Of a stretch of DNA of 39,003 nucleotides, positions 33,162 through 39,003 are shown piece after piece. Numbering within the stretch: position 1 is the first letter of the stretch; each line of letters begins with the position of its first letter. A program made the position numbers and the translations under genes. Source of the DNA: JARRLC01 sp037387425 (GTDB lineage: Bacteria > Pseudomonadota > Alphaproteobacteria > Rhizobiales > Rhodomicrobiaceae). The notes beneath the pieces were generated by a model. It was given only the letters and a program-made list of their open reading frames with translations, was not told the DNA's origin and made no database searches. The stretch spans positions 1-39,003 of the forward strand of contig JARRLC010000030.1 of the NCBI GenBank assembly GCA_037387425.1, written 5' to 3'.

Positions 33162-34163
33162 ATGAAAATCCTTTCACAGCGCCACATTCGCACAATCGCG
33201 GCAAGTGTTACCGCAGGTGTAATGATGGTGGCCGCATCAGCGGCTATGGCAAGTGGCAGTGACACGAATATCGAACGGCAAAGCTGGTCGTTTGGCGGTA
33301 TATTTGGCTCTTTCGACAGAGCCCAGTTGCGTCGCGGTTATATGGTGTACAAGAACGTCTGTTCATCTTGCCACAGCATGAATCGCGTGCATTTCCGCAA
33401 TCTGGGAGAACCCGGAGGACCGGAATACACCCCGGAAGAGGTGAAGGCGTTCGCTGCTGAAGTTGAGGTCACTGACGGGCCGAACGACGAAGGCGAGATG
33501 TTTAAACGTCCTGGTCGGCCCACAGATAGCTTCCCGTCTCCTTATAAGAATGTAAAGGAAGCGGCTTTCTCAAATAACGGTTCGGCTCCGCCAGACCTTT
33601 CGCTCATGGGCAAGGCACGCGGCGCCGCGCGCAACATTCATTGGTACATGGAACCGCTATATTGGATCTACGATATGGCGACCGTGTATCAGGAGCAGGG
33701 GCCAGATTACATCTTTGCCTTGCTGACAAGCTACAAAGAACCGCCGGCTCTGAAGATCTCCAAGGAAGAGTGCGCTCATCATCAAGGCTACAAATTCGAA
33801 GATGGCGTGTGCAAATTTGAGGTTATCGAGGGCCTGAATTACAACATTGCCTTCCCTGGTCATCAGGTTGCGATGATACCGCCGCTCTCCGACGATCTGG
33901 TGGAATTCGTTGAAGGCACTGCTCCGAAGACCAAGGAAGTATGCGAAAAAGATCCAGAGCAAAAATGGCTGGCTGACGAAAATAGATGCAGCATGACGAC
34001 AGCCAAACTTGCTCGCGATGTCGCAGCCTTCCTCATGTGGACTTCCGAACCCAAACTGGAAGAGCGCAAGTCATTGGGCGTGTGGGTGATGGGCTATCTG
34101 CTTCTGATGACAGTGCTGCTCTATCTGTCGAAGCGCGCGCTTTGGCGGAAGGTAAAGCATTAA
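33162..34163 (+). CDS. petC: Ubiquinol-cytochrome c reductase cytochrome c1 subunit
   Basis: A 333-residue periplasmic c-type cytochrome of complex III, passing electrons from the Rieske protein to cytochrome c. A signal peptide ends near AAMASG. Heme attaches at C67-S-S-C70-H71; the axial methionine is probably M238 in HQVAMIPPL. A C-terminal membrane anchor (LGVWVMGYLLLMTVLLYLSKRAL) follows. It is longer than the usual 250-290: two cysteine-bounded insertions, C204 to C217 (EECAHHQGYKFEDGVCK) and C261 to C276 (EVCEKDPEQKWLADENRC), interrupt regions that are short in common c1 proteins. They may be disulfide loops; a cysteine-bridged insertion is known in Rhodobacter c1. ATG 33162 has AGGGGG upstream. 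It ends the operon before a strong terminator. Confidence 0.94.
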   Translation: MKILSQRHIRTIAASVTAGVMMVAASAAMASGSDTNIERQSWSFGGIFGSFDRAQLRRGYMVYKNVCSSCHSMNRVHFRNLGEPGGPEYTPEEVKAFAAEVEVTDGPNDEGEMFKRPGRPTDSFPSPYKNVKEAAFSNNGSAPPDLSLMGKARGAARNIHWYMEPLYWIYDMATVYQEQGPDYIFALLTSYKEPPALKISKEECAHHQGYKFEDGVCKFEVIEGLNYNIAFPGHQVAMIPPLSDDLVEFVEGTAPKTKEVCEKDPEQKWLADENRCSMTTAKLARDVAAFLMWTSEPKLEERKSLGVWVMGYLLLMTVLLYLSKRALWRKVKH

Positions 34164-34188
34164 CCTAGTTAAGTGTTATGCGTATCGG

Positions 34189-34229
34189 ATGGCCCTTGTT
34201 CCCTACGGAGCAGGGGCCATTCTTTTATC
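34189..34229 (+). terminator. Rho-independent terminator of petABC
   Basis: A 14-base stem, ATGGCCCTTGTTCC (34189-34202) with GGAGCAGGGGCCAT (34207-34220), has a CTAC loop and two G-T pairs, and is followed by TCTTTTATC. It lies 26 bases after the petC stop. The same stem lies 8 bases beyond the stop of the minus-strand WD40 gene and may work for both. Confidence 0.88.
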
Positions 34230-35985
34230 ACCTGAAGCATCCCACCCTGACAGCGGAGGCGCTTTTCGCCGCTGCATTTCCGCGTCTGGCGACATAGCGC
34301 TTGCGGCACACGGCGACTTTTGGTGGAACGCGGTTCTCTTCAAACAGATCATACGCCTGCTTCATATCGCGCCAGAATTTCGCGGAAGGGTGCCAGCGAA
34401 ACGCTGCCAGCCGCGCAGCCGTTAACCGGAACGGATAGGCATGCACGCCGACACGCGTTTGCCCGTTATTCAGCGCCGCGGTGACGAGTTTCCACACTTC
34501 GTCGATAACGTCATCGGTCATGGCGTAGCACCCAACCGAAGCGCAGGCGCCATGCACCATCAGAAACGCTCCCGTCCGCCTATGGGCGCGGTCGAATGTG
34601 TTCGGATAACCCAGGTTGAAGGCCAGATGGTATTTGCTGTTTGGGTTAAGCTGGCCCTTGGTGATGGTGTAGAACCCTTCTGGCGATTGAAGGTCGCCTT
34701 CCGCCCGCTTTGGTCCAAGATGTCCAGACCAGGCGCAGATGGGATACGTGGCGAACAGCTCAAATTTGCCTTGCCGCTTCATCCAGAGTTCTAAAACGGC
34801 CTCGCCTTTGAAAATGCGAAGGAAAACAGGCGAGCCAAGCTTAAAGCCCTTTTCTTTCAGCCGTTCTTTTAGACGTGAAAGATCGGGGGTGCCGTCAAGC
34901 GTTTGCCCGTAGTAAATGTTGCCGTGACCGTTGGGTGAAAATGTTCTCTCGGTTATATCTATCGTGTATTTCGCTTTGCCCGTGGTTGTGTCCCACCAGC
35001 GCAGCGTCTTATCCCAGCTTCCGGAAAATATATGGCGGCCATCGCGCGAAACTGCCGCTGATGAAACGGTGTGCTCATGCGCTTTAAACGATCTGACGGC
35101 TTTTCCCGTGGCTGTATCCCAGAGCTTGAGGGTCTTATCTGCGCTAGCCGTGAGCACCTGTTGGCCGTTAGGCGAGAAGCTGGCCGACATGACCGCGCCC
35201 GAATGCCCTTTGAAAGTCTTGAGCAAGCGCCCCGTCGCCGCATCCCACAGCCGCGCTGTCTTATCCTTGCTGCCTGAAAGCAGGGTGCGCCCGTCGGGCG
35301 AGTAGGCAACCGAGGTTACAGCGCTTAGATGGCTTTCGATGGTCCTAGTAAGCTGCCCGGAACTCGCATCCCACAGCATGAGCGAATTATCGGCGCCGCC
35401 TGAAGCCAGATAACGGCCGTCTGGCGAATAGGCGACCGATGTTAACGCGCCAGTTCCCCCTTCAAGCGTTTTCAGAAGCGCTCCCGAAGACGCATCCCAG
35501 ATTTTGATGGTCTTGTCTTTGCTGGCCGAAGCTATGAAACGTCCATCCGGTGAAAACGTGGCTGACTGTATCTCAGCCGTGTGTTCATTCATGATGGCGA
35601 TAAGCTGACCTGTCCGCCAGTTCCAAAGATGTAGTTTCCCCTCGGCCCCTCCTGCTAGCGCCAAAGGGGCCGAGGGCGAAAACGCAACCGTGTTGATGCT
35701 CTCCGTTTCCGCGTCGAACATTTGGAGCAGAAGGCCGTTTGCCGTATCCCACAGGCGAAGTATATTGTCATGGCCGCCCGTAAGCGCCTGACGTCCATCG
35801 GTAGAGAGCGCCACGTTGTTAACCGCGCTCGAAAACCCCATATATGGCACCGTGTAAGGGGTGTTCGCAGGTACTTGCTGGGCAATTGCGGGGGCAGGGG
35901 CGGCGCATGCCAGCAGCGACGCTAGCAGCAATGGCGGCAGGGCAAGTTTTTTGATGTTGCTGCGCCGCGTCGGTAAATTCCGCAA
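34228..35985 (-). CDS. Exported WD40 propeller fused to YafK-like L,D-transpeptidase
   Basis: A 585-residue protein. The signal peptide (LALPPLLLASLLAC, then AIAQQ) has a possible lipobox LLAC, so it may be a lipoprotein or be cut after AIA. Residues about 53-345 form seven WD40 repeats of about 42 residues, each with SPDGR-like and LWD-like landmarks (KDKTIKIWDASSG, KDKTARLWDAATG, ADKTLKLWDTATG), enough for one closed propeller. The C-terminal part is a YkuD-type domain close to YafK: H478 and catalytic C486 in VHGACASVGCYAM. Such enzymes form or cut peptidoglycan 3-3 cross-links or protein-peptidoglycan links. The start is TTG 35985 with AAAGGG upstream; no ATG precedes the signal peptide. 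It diverges from lpxB. Confidence 0.88.
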   Translation of the reverse strand: MRNLPTRRSNIKKLALPPLLLASLLACAAPAPAIAQQVPANTPYTVPYMGFSSAVNNVALSTDGRQALTGGHDNILRLWDTANGLLLQMFDAETESINTVAFSPSAPLALAGGAEGKLHLWNWRTGQLIAIMNEHTAEIQSATFSPDGRFIASASKDKTIKIWDASSGALLKTLEGGTGALTSVAYSPDGRYLASGGADNSLMLWDASSGQLTRTIESHLSAVTSVAYSPDGRTLLSGSKDKTARLWDAATGRLLKTFKGHSGAVMSASFSPNGQQVLTASADKTLKLWDTATGKAVRSFKAHEHTVSSAAVSRDGRHIFSGSWDKTLRWWDTTTGKAKYTIDITERTFSPNGHGNIYYGQTLDGTPDLSRLKERLKEKGFKLGSPVFLRIFKGEAVLELWMKRQGKFELFATYPICAWSGHLGPKRAEGDLQSPEGFYTITKGQLNPNSKYHLAFNLGYPNTFDRAHRRTGAFLMVHGACASVGCYAMTDDVIDEVWKLVTAALNNGQTRVGVHAYPFRLTAARLAAFRWHPSAKFWRDMKQAYDLFEENRVPPKVAVCRKRYVARRGNAAAKSASAVRVGCFR

Positions 35986-36142
35986 TTTTTGCCCTTTCTT
36001 GTAACTGCTTAAGACTCTTTAGCGATAAAATAACATAGTTAGTTTGAGAAAAGGGGGATACCGCATCACCTCTTTGTGGCAAAATGAATTGATATTCAGG
36101 CGTGAGTAAAGCTCAAGAATCCTTATTCCAAAGGAGACGACT

Positions 36143-37345
36143 TTGAAACCGAGGGTACGCCGTATTTTCATTGTGGCGGGCGAGCATTCCGGCGATCAGC
36201 TCGGCGGCAAGCTCATGGCTGCCATGAAGGAAAAGTCGGAAATTCCCATTATTTTCACAGGCGTAGGTGGTGAAGCGATGGAAGCGCAAGGCTTGCATTC
36301 CATCTTTCCGCTGGCGGATGTGGCTGTTATGGGGCCGCTGGCTATTCTGGCACGGCTGCCGAAACTGGTGCGCCGTGTGTATCGGGCCGTGGGCGCGTGC
36401 CTCAAGGCTGAGCCTGACGCGCTCGTTATTATCGACAGTCCGGAATTTACGCACCCCATCGCCAAGCGCATTCGTAAGCGTAAGCCGTTGGTTCCCATCA
36501 TTAATTACGTATCGCCGACGGTGTGGGCGTGGCGTCCGGGGCGTGCGCGCAAGATGCGTCCGTATGTCGATCATCTGATGGCGCTTTTGCCGTTCGAGCC
36601 AGATGTGCATCGTCAGCTTGGCGGACCACTCTGCACTTATGTGGGGCATCCACTTATCGAACGGTTGGACTGGATCAAAGGCTTGGATGCTGGTGAACTG
36701 TCCTCGCGGCTTGGGCTGGACCCGGCGAAGCCGGTGCTTGTTGTGCTGCCCGGTTCGCGGTCTTCTGAGGTGGTGCGGCTGATGCAGCCTTTCGGCGAGG
36801 CGGTGCGACAAGCGATGGAGCGCGTCGGACCATGCGAGGTGCTTTTGCCTGTGGTCTCCTCCGTGCGGCATTTGGTGGAAGCTGGGCTGGAGAGCTGGCC
36901 AGTGCGCCCGCATCTGCTGGAAGGCGAGATTGACAAGTTCAAGGCGTTTCGGTTGGCGAAAGCGGCGGTGGCGGCCTCTGGCACGGTGACGCTGGAGCTG
37001 GCGGTTGCAGGTGTGCCGATGGCGGTGGCATACAAGGTAGACTTGCTCGCCTGGCAACTCCGGCATTTGATGAAGGCGCCGTCCATCGTGCTTGCCAATC
37101 TTGTACTGGGTGAAAACGCGTTTCCTGAGTTTATTCAGAAAGATTGCACAGGCGAGAGCTTGGCGCGAGCCATAGCACCGCTTCTGAGCGACACGCCGGA
37201 GCGCGGCGTTCAGGCAGAAGCTCTGCGGCGCATCGTGGGGAAGATGGTGTTGGAGAACGACGTTACGCCCTCAGCGCGTGCCGCCGAAACCGTGCTCGCC
37301 GCGATTGATGCGGGGATACGGCGGCGGTTAACCGTCGATGGATGA
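36143..37345 (+). CDS. lpxB: Lipid-A-disaccharide synthase
   Basis: A 400-residue GT19 glycosyltransferase that joins UDP-diacylglucosamine and lipid X to the lipid A disaccharide at the inner membrane. The N-terminus IFIVAGEHSGDQLGGKLM, the conserved IDSPEFTHPIAKRIRK, INYVSPTVWAWRPGRARKM, FEPDVHRQ, YVGHPLIERL and LPGSRSSEVVRL are present, and the C-terminal half has SGTVTLELAVAGVPMAVAYK. The start is TTG 36143, well supported by AAGGAG six bases upstream and by homology beginning there. It stands alone, not in the usual lpxD-fabZ-lpxA-lpxB operon. Diverges from the WD40 gene; converges on cheR. Confidence 0.95.
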   Translation: MKPRVRRIFIVAGEHSGDQLGGKLMAAMKEKSEIPIIFTGVGGEAMEAQGLHSIFPLADVAVMGPLAILARLPKLVRRVYRAVGACLKAEPDALVIIDSPEFTHPIAKRIRKRKPLVPIINYVSPTVWAWRPGRARKMRPYVDHLMALLPFEPDVHRQLGGPLCTYVGHPLIERLDWIKGLDAGELSSRLGLDPAKPVLVVLPGSRSSEVVRLMQPFGEAVRQAMERVGPCEVLLPVVSSVRHLVEAGLESWPVRPHLLEGEIDKFKAFRLAKAAVAASGTVTLELAVAGVPMAVAYKVDLLAWQLRHLMKAPSIVLANLVLGENAFPEFIQKDCTGESLARAIAPLLSDTPERGVQAEALRRIVGKMVLENDVTPSARAAETVLAAIDAGIRRRLTVDG

Positions 37346-37435
37346 TGAGAACGGCAGGTGAGGCTTACGCTCTGAGAAATCGAGCGCGAAAATAAGTAAT
37401 TAGCGCGTTGAGTTTTGTTGTATTCAGTCGCTCGC

Positions 37436-37472
37436 GAAGAAGTACACTAAGCCTTGCCGTAAAGACTTCTTC
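37436..37472. terminator. Inverted repeat between convergent lpxB and cheR
   Basis: A perfect 8-base repeat, GAAGAAGT (37436-37443) with ACTTCTTC (37465-37472), spans a 21-base loop, in the 150-base gap between converging genes. Low GC and no long T tract make terminator function uncertain. Confidence 0.35.
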
Positions 37473-37495
37473 ACGTTGGACTAATTACAAGTCTG

Positions 37496-38368
37496 TTACG
37501 CTTGTTTCTTCGTCAGCGTTTGAGCATGAGTATTGCGTACAAGCACACCACGGTGCTGCGGATGCGGAACAAGTTTGGTATCCAACCCTATCACACTTTC
37601 CGCCGCGCCTAGGAAGATAGCTCCGTCTGGGGCGAGAGTACGCGTCATCTTGTTCAAGACTTCGGATTTCTTGGCCGCATCGAAATATATCAGCACGTTG
37701 CGGCAGAAGATAACATCGAAGTTGCCAAGCATCCCGTAATCGCCCAGCAAATTCATGTGGCGATACTTTACGCGCGAACGAACGTTCTCCTTCAACTGCC
37801 ACATATCACGTATCTGGTTGAAATAGCGCAGCAATTGCGGTGTCGAAAGTCCGCGTTGCACTTCGAACTGGCTGTACAAACCTTCCTTGGCCCGCGCCAA
37901 CGCGGCTTCGGATAAATCGGTGCCGATAATATCCACTCGCCAGCCTGGCATCCGCGACGCCATTTCCTCCATGATCAAGGCAATTGAATACGGCTCCTGC
38001 CCGGTGGAGGCCGCCGCGCACCAGATGCGAAGGCTTTTCTGAGCAGCCCGATTGCGTATCAACTCAGGCAAAATTTCATTACGCAACGTATCGAAAGGCA
38101 GGCGGTCACGGAAAAAGTAAGTCTCGTTGATTGTCATCGCCTGGACGACTTCCTGCGCCAAGCGGGGAGCCTGATTGAGTTCCAGAATACGCACCAAGTC
38201 GCTCAGCCCATTTATGGACTCGCGGCGAATGATGGGCGAAAGGCGACTCTCAACCAGATAGCGTTTATCGGCATCGAGGATCAACCCCGATTCGCGCCGT
38301 AAATACGCTCTCAGTGCATCGAATGATCGCACTTTCTGCGCTTCACTTTCCCCCAGAAACTCACTCAT
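37496..38368 (-). CDS. cheR: Chemotaxis protein methyltransferase CheR
   Basis: A 290-residue SAM-dependent methyltransferase that methylates glutamates of chemoreceptors for adaptation. An N-terminal helical domain (FDALRAYLRRESGLILDADKR-like, VVQAMTINETYFFRD) precedes the Rossmann methyltransferase domain (LRIWCAAASTGQEPYSIA, IIGTDLSEAALARAKEG, FDVIFCRNVLIYFD). The C-terminus GAIFLGAAESVIGL is typical. ATG 38368 (MSEFLG) is chosen; GTG 38374 is possible. It follows cheY by 53 bases and cheW before that, so it is part of a cheW-cheY-cheR operon. Confidence 0.95.
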   Translation of the reverse strand: MSEFLGESEAQKVRSFDALRAYLRRESGLILDADKRYLVESRLSPIIRRESINGLSDLVRILELNQAPRLAQEVVQAMTINETYFFRDRLPFDTLRNEILPELIRNRAAQKSLRIWCAAASTGQEPYSIALIMEEMASRMPGWRVDIIGTDLSEAALARAKEGLYSQFEVQRGLSTPQLLRYFNQIRDMWQLKENVRSRVKYRHMNLLGDYGMLGNFDVIFCRNVLIYFDAAKKSEVLNKMTRTLAPDGAIFLGAAESVIGLDTKLVPHPQHRGVLVRNTHAQTLTKKQA

Positions 38369-38421
38369 TGTCACGATCTTTCGGTAAATTGGTGTCTTTT
38401 GTCCAACATAACCAAAGTTGC

Positions 38422-38793
38422 TTAATCAACTGGCAGACCAATCTGCGCTAATTTTTCTCGAATTATGTGCTCGTTAAACGGTTTCATGATGTATTCATCA
38501 GCTCCCGCTTCGATCGCACACCGAATTCTTGCGATATCGTTTTCCGTTGTAACGAATATTACTTTCGGCTCTCCTCCGAAAGGCATGTTTCTCAAGTCTT
38601 TCAGGAATTCCAAGCCATTCATTTCCGGCATATTCCAATCAAGGAATATTATGTCCGGCATGTCTTCATAGCAGACACGAGAGGCTTCGACACCATCAGC
38701 TGCTTCATCAACGTGAAAACTCAAGTTTTCAAGTATCCGCCTGGTAATCTTGCGTATAACAGCGGAGTCATCGACTACGAGTGCATTCATCAT
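38422..38793 (-). CDS. cheY: Chemotaxis response regulator CheY
   Basis: A 123-residue single-domain receiver. The acidic pocket is D8-D9 (VVDDSA), the phosphorylation site is the aspartate in FLDWNMPEMNG, and the switch threonine and lysine are in FVTTEND and IMKPF. No output domain is present, so it acts by binding, classically to the flagellar motor switch; in alphaproteobacteria some copies are phosphate sinks. ATG 38793 has GGAG seven bases upstream; the adjacent ATG 38790 is possible. It lies between cheW (37 bases before) and cheR. Confidence 0.95.
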   Translation of the reverse strand: MMNALVVDDSAVIRKITRRILENLSFHVDEAADGVEASRVCYEDMPDIIFLDWNMPEMNGLEFLKDLRNMPFGGEPKVIFVTTENDIARIRCAIEAGADEYIMKPFNEHIIREKLAQIGLPVD

Positions 38794-38830
38794 TGTGGGA
38801 CTCCGTACTAACGATCTTCATGTATTCACA

Positions 38831-39003
38831 TCAGTTCTGGAAATTGAACAGTGCTTCAATATCCAAGACAGGAATAAGTAACTTGTTAACGCGATACAGA
38901 CCCGTGGTTAACTTCGAACGATGCGGATCGAAATGCGACGGGATCGGGATTTGCATCGAGTTGGCCAGAGACAGCACGTCGCCAACTTCATCGACCACAA
39001 GCG
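38831..39003 (-). CDS. cheW: CheW-like chemotaxis coupling protein, 5' end outside window
   Basis: The last 56 residues of a CheW-type adaptor. LVVDEVGDVLSLANSM, then a strand GLYRVNKLLIPVLDIEALF, then the stop at 38831-38833, form the typical second beta-barrel end. CheW couples CheA kinase to chemoreceptors. It cannot be told from a CheA or CheV C-terminus by this fragment alone, but stopping right after EALF fits CheW. It begins the che operon seen here. Confidence 0.85.
   Translation of the reverse strand, partial: LVVDEVGDVLSLANSMQIPIPSHFDPHRSKLTTGLYRVNKLLIPVLDIEALFNFQN

Noticed and set aside
36113..37066. 317-codon minus-strand frame opposite lpxB
   Set aside because: Composition (His, Arg, Gln) is typical of a shadow; lpxB on the plus strand is unmistakable.
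1..39003. tRNA, rRNA, CRISPR, insertion sequence or prophage
   Set aside because: I saw no cloverleaf, repeat-spacer array, transposase or terminal repeats; the only accessory-looking item is the toxin-antitoxin pair.

Overview
The window looks like chromosomal DNA of a free-living, probably motile alphaproteobacterium. The evidence is the AcpXL-type carrier protein cluster, the mdh-sucC-sucD-odhA-odhB operon order, the separate petA/petB/petC genes, a short second-type GltX, a class II DAHP synthase, a DUF2865 protein and a cheW-cheY-cheR group. GC is moderate. A 82-base run of N shows that this is a scaffolded draft assembly. I cannot place it below class level.

Layout: (1) 1-4,827 is a specialised fatty-acid region. 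A MaoC-type hydratase (cut by the window edge) diverges from acpXL-fabZ-fabF2-fabF1-fabG plus a small membrane protein. fabF2 has lost the ketosynthase cysteine and fabF1 keeps it, so they look like a KSbeta/KSalpha pair. (2) 4,882-13,071, minus strand, is the TCA operon mdh-sucC-sucD-odhA-odhB, with a VapBC-like toxin-antitoxin pair lodged between sucC and sucD. (3) 13,175-17,285 holds an aminopeptidase P, a DUF2865 secreted protein and a secreted ankyrin protein. (4) 17,620-21,671 is a likely operon of a permuted papain-like hydrolase, nadE and gltX. (5) 21,782-30,006 has class II DAHP synthase, a small zinc-ribbon membrane protein, and gltB-gltD for glutamate synthase. (6) 30,576-34,163 has trmL divergent from the bc1 operon petABC, which ends at a strong terminator. 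(7) 34,228-39,003 has a WD40-L,D-transpeptidase fusion, lpxB, and the chemotaxis genes cheR, cheY and partial cheW.

The genes mostly serve central metabolism (2-oxoglutarate to malate, ammonia assimilation through GOGAT, the NAD pool, quinol oxidation) and the envelope (lipid A disaccharide, a special acyl chain, peptidoglycan cross-linking).

Two core genes are broken. odhA has one apparent out-of-frame internal deletion, and gltB has two. Both gltB junctions fall on about 9-base sequences that could have been present twice. With the N gap inside fabF1, this points to wrong contig joins more than to real pseudogenes, but a real cause cannot be excluded from sequence alone. The most interesting candidates for biology are the KSalpha/KSbeta-like acyl cluster without an enoyl reductase, the seven-bladed WD40 propeller fused to a YafK-like L,D-transpeptidase, the toxin-antitoxin insertion between sucC and sucD with a nested palindrome, and the two cysteine-bounded insertions in cytochrome c1.
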